Shown piece after piece: positions 11,701 through 19,331 of a DNA stretch of 62,865 bases. Within the stretch, counting starts at the first letter, position 1, and each line of letters starts with the position of its first letter. The stretch comes from an uncultured Mycoplasmatota bacterium. GTDB lineage: Bacteria; Bacillota_I; Bacilli_A; RF39; UBA660. Below the pieces are notes generated by a model, which was given only the letters and a program-made list of their open reading frames with translations, did not search any database and was not told the origin of the DNA. A program made the position numbers and the translations under genes. Location: the NCBI GenBank assembly GCA_900543675.1, contig UQRY01000004.1:1-62865 (forward strand), read 5' to 3'.

Positions 11701-13421
11701 TAACCACGAATAACTTTATTTCGTTCTTTGTTTAAGACCGGACGATTTAATGGATGATTCATCGTACCCACTAAATCAGTTACACTATTGACGACTAACT
11801 TAGTATCTGCATCTAATGTGATAACATATTTAATTTTTTCTTTTACTTGAGAAACTGTTTCTACACGAAAATATTTTTCTTTATCTTGTTTAGAAAATTT
11901 ATGAAGCAAAAGATAATTAAAATGAATTAGTGCCCCTCTTTTTCTTTCCCATCCAAGATAAGACTCTTCACTTTCATGCCATACACGATTACGATACGCA
12001 AAGTAAAAAATATTAGTATGATATTTTTGATTTAATTCATTGGCTTTCTCTACCCCATAGCTAGCTACTTCATCATCTAATTTAACGACTGGTTGTTTTT
12101 GTTCACTACAATCCCCTAACAACGTAAAATATAAATGTTTGGTTTTATTGGCCAAGTAACAAGACTCTAAATTTCGATACATTTCATCGATCTTTTTTGT
12201 ATCTTTTAAAATCGTAGGAATAACCACCATTACAGGAGTTTCCTCTTTTAGCCCTTTTGAATAATCCATTTTTGGAAGAGCTTTAGGTCTAAACATCCGA
12301 ATTAAAAACTGATTAATGATCTGAATAACTAACTCAGAAGTTGGAATCCATAAAATGAAAAGTCCAAGGAACCAATAAGGTGTCAATAATTTTCCTAAAA
12401 AATAAGAAATTACCGTTGTTAAAACAGCAATCGTCGTTACATAAGCAACTTCTCTAACTTTAATGTTTGGTTCTTTAAATAGATAAAATCCAATATGTTT
12501 TTTCTCTTTTTCTCCCTTGGCCACTAACCTTCTCGCATAAGTTAATTCCGCTACTTTTTGTTTTTTGGCAAGCTTAACTAATTGTGCTCGGTAACTAGCC
12601 TTAGTATCAGAATCCATAGCTTTATAGATCTTATCCGTATTTAATTCCTTTTCTGTCTCACTAATTTCTTCATACAAAGTCTCAAGCTTTAAATTCTCAT
12701 TTAATTTTAAAATATGAAACAAATTACTAATAATTAAATTATTATTGATTCGATCTTGATAAACCCCATTCAAAACTTTCTTTAAATTGGTATTATTCTT
12801 CTCCAAATTTTCATTTAATTCATAAAAAAGAGTACTTGCTTCATGATTCAAACGATGAAGATTTTCATTTAAATATTCTAAATAAATTGGATACTCAATG
12901 ATATCTTCTTGAATGGTAATATACTGATGAATATTTGCATCTTTATTTTTCTGTAATTTCTTTTCTAAATAAGCAATATCTTTTTCTGCTCGTTTCTTCT
13001 CTTCTAAAGTATGTCGTTCAAAGTCACATAAAATACGTGTTTGATGAATAGCAATCATCGATAAAATTGGTCGAATCAATAATAATTCACGATAAGTAAA
13101 AAAGATTTTATTATTCTTTTGATATTGTAAAAAACAACGAATTAAATTTCGTTTAGACATTTTAAAATGACTACCTTCAAGATAATTACTTAAACACTTC
13201 CAAATAACGTCCCCACTATCTTTGAAAGATAACATAAGTTTTTCATCCCCATAATATTCTAAAACCATGTTTTCATGTTCCAATATCGAAGCATAGTTAT
13301 CGAGTATCCACTCATTAAAAGCACCAATTACTTGGTGATCTTTCGTTAATTTAACCAAATAACGATAATATTTTTCAATTACTCGCAAATCCTGCTTGAA
13401 TTGTTTTAATTTTTTATACAT
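5739..13421 (-). CDS. Cyclic beta-1,2-glucan synthase-like protein (GT84-GH94, NdvB/Cgs type)
   Basis: At 2560 residues this is the largest gene here. Order: charged coiled-coil region (~1-320); membrane helices (~325-375); glycosyltransferase domain with ITLDADTKL (DxD), SHDLVESN and RHHRWMRGD (QxxRW-like); more helices (~725-790, 865-915); a glycoamylase-like domain (~940-1370); a long beta-rich linker; and a C-terminal GH94 phosphorylase domain with GGGDWNDGMN, where the aspartate is the expected general acid, plus RENGGQYTHS. Known relatives polymerise UDP-glucose into beta-1,2-glucan, trim it with the GH94 part and cyclise it at the membrane. Start ATG follows AAGGGTGA. It forms an operon with pgi. 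Product linkage is inferred from domain architecture only. Confidence 0.88.
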   Translation of the reverse strand: MYKKLKQFKQDLRVIEKYYRYLVKLTKDHQVIGAFNEWILDNYASILEHENMVLEYYGDEKLMLSFKDSGDVIWKCLSNYLEGSHFKMSKRNLIRCFLQYQKNNKIFFTYRELLLIRPILSMIAIHQTRILCDFERHTLEEKKRAEKDIAYLEKKLQKNKDANIHQYITIQEDIIEYPIYLEYLNENLHRLNHEASTLFYELNENLEKNNTNLKKVLNGVYQDRINNNLIISNLFHILKLNENLKLETLYEEISETEKELNTDKIYKAMDSDTKASYRAQLVKLAKKQKVAELTYARRLVAKGEKEKKHIGFYLFKEPNIKVREVAYVTTIAVLTTVISYFLGKLLTPYWFLGLFILWIPTSELVIQIINQFLIRMFRPKALPKMDYSKGLKEETPVMVVIPTILKDTKKIDEMYRNLESCYLANKTKHLYFTLLGDCSEQKQPVVKLDDEVASYGVEKANELNQKYHTNIFYFAYRNRVWHESEESYLGWERKRGALIHFNYLLLHKFSKQDKEKYFRVETVSQVKEKIKYVITLDADTKLVVNSVTDLVGTMNHPLNRPVLNKERNKVIRGYGIIQPKLSVDVESSNKSMYAELFAGLGGFDVYNTLVSNFYQDVFHEGSFMGKGIYDLKTYDEVLDHRFPEQLILSHDLVESNLLHSGYTSNIELFDDFCSRYLTDMTRHHRWMRGDVQVTPWLFSKVKDERGNKYHNPMTLIEKWKIFDNIRRSFIEFFLLLILLIAYFNSHINLTWWGLYIILIIALPVIFYLVEKLRHQFNRKVKVKPYTNIIKSGEAVIIRTVISFTTIPYKANLYFNATVKSLYRMLISKKKLLNWLTAEEAEKTVKNTLTNYIENFRPNYVVIAVLIVFTYLFQNQNLVSAMCISLAFALAPYITYYISKESRRSRFQLGQSERSEFRELAYRTWKFFEENLNKENHYLIPDNYQENRDIKADNKTSPTDIGYSLTSVVAAYELGFIRHEKALFYLEHILDTVEQLDKWHGHLYNWYNTENLKVLFPHFISSVDSGNFVASLIVVKEFLLKVKEDNLAKTVKKMIDDTDFSKLYTEDDVFSVGYNDLENELSVYKYNRFASESRLLSYVAIAKGDVPSKHWFCLDKTLTKFKLHKGLASWAGSLFEYYMPLIFMKSYPNTLLDESYDFAYVCQRAYMRERKPNYPWGISECAYDELDNGINYKYKTFSIPYLKLQEVIDDRIVISPYSSMLVVTEKPKEVYHNYQRLKKLKMEANYGLYESFDTETNRPVYAYFSHHQGMILASLTNYLTDGIIQDLFMNDTNNQAFEILTKEKIQLNPVIDWKIAKYKRFNYQKEVVENDMRYFTYPSAIPEVSVISNGKYTVLMNDRGDGFSRYKELQLNRYRKVTEQDYGTFLYLKDVKLGKTWSNTFAPMNKKPEKYEVVFASDRLKYVLVEDEIATTTEIVVSTIHQAEIRKVTIKNNSKDIRTIELTTYLEPTVIENASDVTHRTFNSLFLDSEFDADTDSLIMKKTVRNSDNHYYLLHRLYVPDGIEEYSYETRRNLFIGRNHTAKDPIALFQKLSNKVGTPIDPVMSMRNRVVIEPEEMVEVYILNCFGTSRKQVIEAVKRYEDPLKIEEAFEVATITNVNSMKKLNINGEDMRLYNAMLNYLYQTSKININDVRKEFLKKNQLSQENLWKFGVSGDRPMITLTIHDINSVSLAKQVLKAYEYFKNKGIYVDVILINAEENPYDKSLKKEIDFTIYQIQKTNSFGGRPGNIYYIEHEDLTSEEEILLNTVARLRLDSRETSSLKAYIDELQSQNSASNYKMIKKQDTIKIPFDEKELSYFNGYGGFAKNGKEYVILNPNTPTPWTNVLANSHFGSLVTNNAAGFTYAYNSQDFKLTSWTNDIVSFDQSEGVRINHESFMPVITRHGFGYTTFLSETENFKEELTEFVALKENAKLYRFTITNKGEEDEILLTFWMNPVLGNLEEKTSRYLLVDEHEKENYLSIRNVYQKEYRNQQVFLTSTEKIHHMNTNQILVKSIDVKLSLKKNETKTIGFLLGCCSTKEEIGRVINHFKDVASIDNEFEEVKSYWQKRLGKVQVETPDDSFNYMVNGWYLYQTLASRVTARAGFYQVSGAFGYRDQLQDSINVCPVYPEVTRRQILNNAKHQFAEGDVLHWWLEPKNFGLRTRFKDDYLWLVYATSEYLKYTSDTEILFEKVPFVVGDVLNDYEEEKGVSFTFSEHDETLYEHCRLAIERTLNDLGKHGLPKMGGGDWNDGMNKIGIQGLGESVWLGFFFYDLLERFIQITKTYNPNLDISRYQEAREKLKNHLNSDAWDGEYYLRAFFDNGEAVGSASSEECKIDLISQSFSFLSGVVPEERKQSVLDAVEHQLVDKKTGIVKLLTPAFKNSKNYPGYIMDYPVGVRENGGQYTHSVAWYIMALLKENRFDDAYEIYQMVNPIQHSKTDKEVETYMVEPYVIAADIYSNPDHKGRGGWTWYTGSSGWFYRVGLEYICGFTLRGEELVITPHMPTKWTEIKINYHYLDTIYQIVVSKEEKSKIIVDGKKQDKILLVNDGKIHQIKIGVDK

Positions 13422-13445
13422 CTAAATCACCCTTACTCTATTTAT

Positions 13446-13453
13446 ATTATAGC
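13446..13453 (-). promoter_or_regulatory. Extended -10 promoter of the glucan synthase-pgi operon
   Basis: The minus strand has TGCTATAAT about 25 bases before the ATG, with a weak TTAAGG at -35 distance (17-base spacer). Confidence 0.65.
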
Positions 13454-13522
13454 ATGAACTTATCCTTTCCTTAAGTATAAAATTACTTTTCAAAGAAAAA
13501 TTCACAAACAGTTACCCGATGT

Positions 13523-13560
13523 TCAAAAAAAATAAGAGTTTCGAGTACAAACTCTTATTA
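13523..13560 (-). terminator. Terminator after holA
   Basis: The minus strand pairs AATAAGAGTTT with AAACTCTTATT around an eight-base loop, followed by eight T. It lies immediately after the holA stop and ends the alaS operon. Confidence 0.85.
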
Positions 13561-13561
13561 T

Positions 13562-14494
13562 TTATATACTAGCCATCATCATCTCAAAAGCGACACTATC
13601 ACTACTCTTACCACTTTTCATTTCTAAATCGATTGTATGTAATTTAGATAAATAAGAAAGAAGAAGAGATTCTGGATAACGAAAAGAAGCTTCTCGCGCT
13701 AACTTAACTGGATAAGGATGAACACCTAAGGTTTTCGCTATCTCTTGATCACTTTTTCCCATCTTTAAAAGAATTTTTACTTGATAAAACAATCGTATTT
13801 TATTCGCTAACTTACTTAAGATACTAGCCACCTGTTCCCCATGAAGAAGTAAATCTTGATAAATCTCAAAAGCTTCTTTTTTCTTCCCAGACAATAAATC
13901 ATCGATAAAAGTAAAAATATTATCATCGATACTTTTACTAACCACCGTTTTAATATCGGAAATCGTAATTTTTTTCGTGTCTAGACAGTATAATTTTAAT
14001 TTCTCCCACTCCATTAGGATTTTACTACTATCTAAACCACAGTATTCAGTGAAAAAGGCAAGTGTATCATTATCGATGATATAGCCATCTAAATGTTTAC
14101 GAATATACTCCTGAGGAGAAACCTCTCCTTCTAATAAGACAGCATGGGATAAACAAAGAGAAACTAATTTTTTTCGTTTATCCAAACTATCAGTCACTAA
14201 AACTAAGCGATTATCTGGATTAGGATGAGTAAGATATTTTTCTAGACTTTCTAAATTATGTTCAATCGCCCCTCGTTTTTTTTCTGCGGTTAAAAAGAAA
14301 GCTTGCTCACAAACCACAATCTTCTCTTGTTCAAAAAAATTACAAGTATCTAAGTCCTCAATTGCGCGTTCAACAGGAACTTCACGAAGATCATAATGAA
14401 CAAAAGTAGCTTGAGGATTTTGTGAAGCAATCTCTTCTAACCGTCTTTGAATCGTAAACGGATCACTTGAGACAATAAGATAAATCAAATTCAT
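13562..14494 (-). CDS. holA: DNA polymerase III delta subunit
   Basis: HolA (YqeN type) opens the sliding clamp as part of the clamp-loader complex. The 310-residue length is usual. The N-terminal region (MNLIYLIVSSDPF, then the segment YDLREVPVERAIEDLDTCNFF and FFLTAEKKR) and the C-terminal helical domain (SILSKLANKIRLFYQVKILL) fit the family. The Walker A motif is degenerate, as is normal for delta. It begins one base after the alaS stop, so it is the third gene of the T-box-led operon and would share its amino-acid-responsive control. Confidence 0.88.
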   Translation of the reverse strand: MNLIYLIVSSDPFTIQRRLEEIASQNPQATFVHYDLREVPVERAIEDLDTCNFFEQEKIVVCEQAFFLTAEKKRGAIEHNLESLEKYLTHPNPDNRLVLVTDSLDKRKKLVSLCLSHAVLLEGEVSPQEYIRKHLDGYIIDNDTLAFFTEYCGLDSSKILMEWEKLKLYCLDTKKITISDIKTVVSKSIDDNIFTFIDDLLSGKKKEAFEIYQDLLLHGEQVASILSKLANKIRLFYQVKILLKMGKSDQEIAKTLGVHPYPVKLAREASFRYPESLLLSYLSKLHTIDLEMKSGKSSDSVAFEMMMASI

Positions 14495-14495
14495 A

Positions 14496-17174
14496 TTAAA
14501 TCTCTTTTCTGATCATGTCGAAGATCTCATCAATATATTCTTTTGTCTTACCAGCTCCTTGAGCAAAAGTCTTAGAACCGCCACCGTTACCGCCTGATTT
14601 CTGAGCAGCTTTTTTCACTATATCTCCAGCGGATAAGTGAGTATTACTACGAGCAATAAAATTAACAGAATCTCCCTTACAATTAGCAAAGAAAATAAAT
14701 CCTTCCTTCATTTTATTTAATAACGTATCAACAAGTTCTTTTAAAATTTGAACATCTTGATTTTCCGTACGCATCAATAATACAGAAACACCATTCACAG
14801 TTTCAATTTTTGCCTCGTATTCCTCTAAATGACTAACTGCTTTCTTCTGTCTTTCCGCAAAATAGGTTTTTTCTAACTCTTTTACTTCGTTTTGCGTATA
14901 TTCTAATTCCCCACGCTCTTTTAAAATGTCTTGATAACTCGTTGGCTCCTGATTATCGATATCGATGTTGAAGTTCAAAATAATGCCTTCACTCTTAGCA
15001 GCAGTAATCATACTACGAGCCTTCATCAACAACTTAATTTTTTCGTCATTATATGGTTTGATCACTTCCATAAGTGCTTCTTCAACCGCATCGTTGGTTA
15101 CTGCTTCAATTCGATAAACATTGCTGCCTTTAGATTCAACGGATAAAATCGCTAAACGTTTAATTTCATTTGTATTCTTAATATGTGTTCCCCCACACAA
15201 TTCTTTAGAATCACCAATCGTCACTACTCGAACTTCACTACCATATTTTTCACCAAATAAAGCCATTGCGCCAATCTTTTTGGCATCTTCAACACTCATG
15301 ATCTCAGTTTTACTAGGGATATCTTTTTGAATGTACTGATTAATAAAGTTTTCTACTTCAACAACCTGCTCATCTAAAATCTTACCAGAATACGTAAAAT
15401 CAAAACGTAAAGAATCTTCATCTACTTTACTACCAGCTTGATGAATTTTATCGCTAATTACCGTTCTTAACGCATATTGTAGTAGATGTACTGAAGAATG
15501 GTTAACTTCTATTTTCTGACGACGCATCTCATCGACACTAGCCTTGACTTCATCTCGAAGCTTAATCTTTCCATCTAATAATTTAATTTTATGAAGATGT
15601 TGCCCATTTGGTGCCTTTAATACATCTAAAACACGGGCTTTAAATGTTTTTCCAATTAACATTCCAGTATCACTAACTTGTCCACCACTTTCCGCATAAA
15701 AACAAGTCTTATCTAAAATAACATAACCTTCCTTTTCTAACTTATCTACAAACTTGTCGTCGTCAATTAATCCGATTACATGTCCTTTTACATTATAAGT
15801 AGAATAAACAAATTCACTAGGTTCCTTAAACACAAGTAATTCTTCATTTTGTATATTCATATTGGCTTCTTGTTTTCTAGAAGATTTAGCTAATTGTTTT
15901 TGTTCTTCCATGAAACGATCAAATTCTTCACGAGACGTCGTAAAACCGTTTTCTTCTAAGTATTCTAAGGTTAATTCATAAGGGAAACCAAAGGTGTCAT
16001 AAAGACGGAAAACTTCCTCTCCAGAAATGGTATGATCAGTAGATTTTTCCATCAGTTCTAATAAACGTCTTTCTCCTGATGCGAGTGTTTTATGGAACAA
16101 TTCTTCTTCTTCATAAACTAAAGCTTCAACAATACCCTGATTCTCACGCAATTCCGGATAAGATTCTTCCATAATCGTAATCACTGTATCGACTAACTTA
16201 TACATAAAAGCATCGTTCATGCCTAGTTTTCTACCCATTCTAACACTACGGCGAAGTAATCTTCTTAATACATAACCACGACCAACATTTTCAAACACAG
16301 CACCATCAGACAAAGCTACGGTAATGGCGCGAATATGATCAGCAATAATCTTAAATGAAGCATCCCCATTATAAAGTACGCCACTTAACTCTTCTATCTT
16401 TTTAATAATAGGAGCAAATAAATCCGTATCGAAATTAGAATCTACATTTTGAAAAATACAAGCCCAACGTTCTAGTCCCGCACCAGTATCGATGTTTTTA
16501 CTTGGAAGTTCTTGATACTGTTCACGTGGAACACCAGTCTTGGCATTGAACTGACTAAAAACATTGTTCCATATCTCAACATAACGTTCTTGATCAAGAT
16601 CTTGTGTAAATTTTTCAAACGCATCACCATTAGGATCATACTTTTCTCCACGATCATAAAAAATCTCACTATCTGGACCACATGGACCTTCACCAATCTC
16701 CCAGAAGTTTTCATCTAAACGAACCAAATGATCTTCGTCGATCCCAACACTAATCCATTTTTGATAAGCCACATCATCAGAAGTATATACCGTCACATAA
16801 AGCTTATCTTTATCGATCGCAAACCAATCAGGAGAAGTAAGTAATTCATAAGCAAACTCGATAGCTTCTTCTTTAAAATAATCACCAACAGAAAAGTTTC
16901 CCATCATCTCAAAGAAAGTCTGATGACGAGCCGTTACCCCAACATTTTCGATATCATTAGTACGAATACATTTTTGTACACTAACAATACGTCTGTTTTC
17001 TGGTACTTCTGTTCCATCAAAATATTTCTTTAATGGCGTAACCCCTGCATTAATCCATAATAAACTATCATCATTAATTGGTACTAATGGCGCACTTGGC
17101 ATCCTCTTATGCCCCTTACTTTCAAAAAAGTCATACCACATTTTTCTAATTTCTGTACTAGTCATCGTTCTCAT
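14496..17174 (-). CDS. alaS: Alanyl-tRNA synthetase
   Basis: It charges tRNA-Ala with alanine. At 892 residues it is full length: class II catalytic core at the N-terminus (FFESKGH, FFEMMGNFSVGDYFKE, GCG-like GEGPCGPDSE), then the editing domain with HSSVH (HxxxH-type) and CGGTH zinc ligands, and the C-terminal C-Ala domain with GGNGGGSKTFAQGAG. The start ATG overlaps the end of the upstream kinase-like gene by 17 bases, with GAGGG eight bases upstream. The operon leader is a T-box with an alanine specifier, fitting regulation by uncharged tRNA-Ala. Confidence 0.98.
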   Translation of the reverse strand: MRTMTSTEIRKMWYDFFESKGHKRMPSAPLVPINDDSLLWINAGVTPLKKYFDGTEVPENRRIVSVQKCIRTNDIENVGVTARHQTFFEMMGNFSVGDYFKEEAIEFAYELLTSPDWFAIDKDKLYVTVYTSDDVAYQKWISVGIDEDHLVRLDENFWEIGEGPCGPDSEIFYDRGEKYDPNGDAFEKFTQDLDQERYVEIWNNVFSQFNAKTGVPREQYQELPSKNIDTGAGLERWACIFQNVDSNFDTDLFAPIIKKIEELSGVLYNGDASFKIIADHIRAITVALSDGAVFENVGRGYVLRRLLRRSVRMGRKLGMNDAFMYKLVDTVITIMEESYPELRENQGIVEALVYEEEELFHKTLASGERRLLELMEKSTDHTISGEEVFRLYDTFGFPYELTLEYLEENGFTTSREEFDRFMEEQKQLAKSSRKQEANMNIQNEELLVFKEPSEFVYSTYNVKGHVIGLIDDDKFVDKLEKEGYVILDKTCFYAESGGQVSDTGMLIGKTFKARVLDVLKAPNGQHLHKIKLLDGKIKLRDEVKASVDEMRRQKIEVNHSSVHLLQYALRTVISDKIHQAGSKVDEDSLRFDFTYSGKILDEQVVEVENFINQYIQKDIPSKTEIMSVEDAKKIGAMALFGEKYGSEVRVVTIGDSKELCGGTHIKNTNEIKRLAILSVESKGSNVYRIEAVTNDAVEEALMEVIKPYNDEKIKLLMKARSMITAAKSEGIILNFNIDIDNQEPTSYQDILKERGELEYTQNEVKELEKTYFAERQKKAVSHLEEYEAKIETVNGVSVLLMRTENQDVQILKELVDTLLNKMKEGFIFFANCKGDSVNFIARSNTHLSAGDIVKKAAQKSGGNGGGSKTFAQGAGKTKEYIDEIFDMIRKEI

Positions 17175-17712
17175 CTTTTTTACCCTCGCAATCTACTATT
17201 CTTTCTACTTGTTGTTTTAAATCTTCAAGTGAAGTATTTAACACTTCATAATCAAAATTATGATAATTGGCTAATGCTACTTCTGTATAATGTTGTTTCT
17301 CCTCAAAGGATAAATCATTTTCATATCCTTCCCGTGTAATATTAATACTAACCGCGCCAGGAAACCGTTTCTTTAATTCTTCTATCTCAAGAGGAAGTCT
17401 AACATCAGTAACCATAAACACATCGAAGAAATGAGATAAAATCTCGATATCTTCCGTCAAACGGTCGATAAAAAAGAGCGGTTTATGCATTTCTTCACGG
17501 ATAAGTTCAGTTCCCATTTGCTGAAGAGCTTCCCTTGGTTTTGTCTCTTCACTACCATCCCAACCAAAATATTCTTTCAAATATTGTTTTAACGGTCGCA
17601 TCAATTGAATAAAACAAACTTTCTTACCCATTTGCTCATATTTTTCCGCAATCATTCTACTCATTGTATCTTTACCATGACGAGCACGACCACTAACTAA
17701 AAATATCTTCAT
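17158..17712 (-). CDS. Deoxynucleoside monophosphate kinase-like P-loop protein
   Basis: The start is ATG 17712, preceded by AAGGA; an upstream in-frame extension to 17784 would run through the T-box terminator and is not used. The 184-residue protein opens with the P-loop SGRARHGKDT and has a lid/nucleoside segment (EALQQMGTELIREEM) and VTDVRLPLEIEEL, resembling phage and bacterial deoxynucleotide monophosphate kinases and, more distantly, dephospho-CoA kinases. It would phosphorylate a (deoxy)nucleotide in the cytosol. It is the first gene behind an alanine T-box and overlaps alaS by 17 bases, an odd partner for a tRNA synthetase. Substrate uncertain. Confidence 0.75.
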   Translation of the reverse strand: MKIFLVSGRARHGKDTMSRMIAEKYEQMGKKVCFIQLMRPLKQYLKEYFGWDGSEETKPREALQQMGTELIREEMHKPLFFIDRLTEDIEILSHFFDVFMVTDVRLPLEIEELKKRFPGAVSINITREGYENDLSFEEKQHYTEVALANYHNFDYEVLNTSLEDLKQQVERIVDCEGKKDENDD

Positions 17713-17737
17713 TCCTATTCCTTCTTTCTTTATTAGC

Positions 17738-17930
17738 GAAAACAAAAGACCTAAATATAGGAGTGCGAATAAGCACGGTACCATCCTACTTAGATCTTTT
17801 TTTACATAACGGGTTTACCGGATAAACTCAACTCCAAAGTAGCTTCATATAATTTTCTTACTAAGTTCCACCACCCCTTAGCTCTCTAAAAAGAAATATT
17901 ATATTACTCATCTTTTTCCTCGTTTTTCAT
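17738..17930 (-). promoter_or_regulatory. T-box leader, alanine specifier GCU
   Basis: Read on the minus strand, the leader has the order of a T-box riboswitch: an AGTA stem I element (~17904-17907), an AGAGAG segment, GAAGCTAC in the specifier-loop position with GCT (Ala) at 17841-17843, the conserved antiterminator sequence AGTAGGATGGTACCGTG (17774-17790), then an intrinsic terminator. The antiterminator bulge TGGT pairs with tRNA 3' end ACCA, fitting the discriminator A73 of tRNA-Ala. Uncharged tRNA-Ala would stabilise the antiterminator and allow expression of the kinase-like gene, alaS and holA. Stem I limits are approximate. Confidence 0.9.
17741..17796 (-). terminator. T-box-controlled terminator
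   Basis: The segment AGATCTAAGTAGGA can pair with TCCTATATTTAGGTCT, followed by TTTTGTTTT. This stem competes with the antiterminator helix, which uses the TGGTACC core. Confidence 0.8.
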
Positions 17931-17970
17931 CAAATATATTCTCTAGCCAAACTAGTTGAAAACTATTAAC

Positions 17971-17999
17971 AGTATATCAAAATAAGAAGAAAGATGCAA
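17971..17999 (-). promoter_or_regulatory. SigA-type promoter of the alaS operon
   Basis: The minus strand reads TTGCAT, 17 bases, TATACT. It is placed so that transcription starts just before the T-box stem I. Confidence 0.7.
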
Positions 18000-18028
18000 G
18001 AACTGTTTCATGACATTCTCTTATTTTT

Positions 18029-19186
18029 TTACTGATTTGTTACCCTTTCCATCAAAGAAAATTTTTCGTTAATAAACAAAAGAATCGTCTTCATAATAGC
18101 AATAATTGGTGTTGCAAAAATCATACCTAAAATACCGAAGAAACTACCAAATAAAAGTAAACCAATCATAATCGTTACTGGATGAAGTTTCATCGTTTTT
18201 CCCATCACTAATGGCTGTAAGAAGTTACTTTCTAATAATTGAGCAATCACTACCGCAATCAATGTACAAATTCCTGTCATTGGACTAATTGACAATCCAA
18301 CAATAACAGCAGGTGCACCACCGATATAAGGTCCAATGTAAGGAATAACATTCGTAACTGCGCAGAACAAGCCAAAGATCATCGGTGCTGGTAATCCGGC
18401 TATCCAAAGGGCAATGGACTGGAAAACAAATAAAATGAGCATAATCCGTAACGTACCATGAACATAACTACGTAAATTAGCATTTAATCGTTCCATCAAA
18501 TCCTTGATATCCTTGCGATAACTTTTTGGAACACAATTAAGTAAATGTTGTTTAACATTCCCAAAATCAAGAGACATATAAAAACCGATTAATAGACCGA
18601 TCAATAAATTAGCTCCTCCAGTAATCACAGTACTAACTACATTCATAATCGTCGTAGGTAATCCCACGGTTAAAGAGTTCCCCAAATTATTGATCATCTG
18701 ATAAACATTATCTTGTGCATCCTTTAAATCATAACCTGACATATCAGATACTCGATCAAAAGCCCCATCTATCCAATCCTTAATACTATTTAGAAATGAT
18801 GGTACCGAAGAAATCAATTCATTTAACTGATGCCAAACAGTAGGAATCATCACTCGTAACACTAAATATACAGCACTTAAAAAAATCACATAGACAAAGA
18901 TTGTGCCCAATGTACGGTGAACCCCTCTTTTTTGCAACGCTTTCACCATTGGATCAACTAACCAAGCAATCAAAATACCGATAAAGAATGGCGAGATAAT
19001 AGATAAGATTCGACCAATCAACGGTAAAATTTCCCAATCGCGTAATAACTTACTACAAACAAAAATCAAAAGAGCAACTGCTAAAATAAAAATAACACGT
19101 AAAAGATTTACTCCAATTCCTATCCCTTCATTAATTTTTTTGTAATCTAACGCATCATCTTTACTTTTTCTTCTAAATACACCCAT
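18029..19186 (-). CDS. AI-2E/PerM family membrane permease (YrrI-like)
   Basis: The 385-residue protein has about seven to eight hydrophobic segments and the family signatures: paired N-terminal helices, a cytoplasmic/amphipathic middle (SVPSFLNSIKDWIDG), GLLIGFYMS and the C-terminal FGILGMIFATPIIAI. Members of this family export small molecules or ions; the substrate here cannot be told. In Bacillus subtilis the relative yrrI lies just upstream of alaS, and the same order holds here, so the neighbourhood is ancestral. Start ATG follows AAGGAGAG. A TTGACA at 19247-19252 could be its -35, with a weak TAAATA -10. Confidence 0.88.
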   Translation of the reverse strand: MGVFRRKSKDDALDYKKINEGIGIGVNLLRVIFILAVALLIFVCSKLLRDWEILPLIGRILSIISPFFIGILIAWLVDPMVKALQKRGVHRTLGTIFVYVIFLSAVYLVLRVMIPTVWHQLNELISSVPSFLNSIKDWIDGAFDRVSDMSGYDLKDAQDNVYQMINNLGNSLTVGLPTTIMNVVSTVITGGANLLIGLLIGFYMSLDFGNVKQHLLNCVPKSYRKDIKDLMERLNANLRSYVHGTLRIMLILFVFQSIALWIAGLPAPMIFGLFCAVTNVIPYIGPYIGGAPAVIVGLSISPMTGICTLIAVVIAQLLESNFLQPLVMGKTMKLHPVTIMIGLLLFGSFFGILGMIFATPIIAIMKTILLFINEKFSLMERVTNQ

Positions 19187-19280
19187 TTCACTCTCTCCTT
19201 ATAATTACTATTTTTATCCATATATTTACTTACAATTCTTATTATATGTCAAAACAAAAAAATGCGCAATCAGAACTAAG

Positions 19281-19331
19281 AAAATAAAAGAAAAAGATAA
19301 ATATACAATCTTATTCTATGAATATTTATCT
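19281..19331 (-). terminator. Terminator of the three-gene unknown operon
   Basis: The minus strand pairs AAGATAAATAT with ATATTTATCTT around a 16-base loop, then TTTCTTTT. It begins in the last codons of the 612-residue gene. Confidence 0.65.

Noticed and set aside
17713..17784. N-terminal extension of the deoxynucleotide-kinase-like gene
   Set aside because: The bases form the T-box terminator and the P-loop protein starts normally at ATG 17712 with its own ribosome site.
18001..18028. Terminator after yrrI
   Set aside because: Only a mismatched stem could be drawn and the T-run precedes it, so I did not call one.
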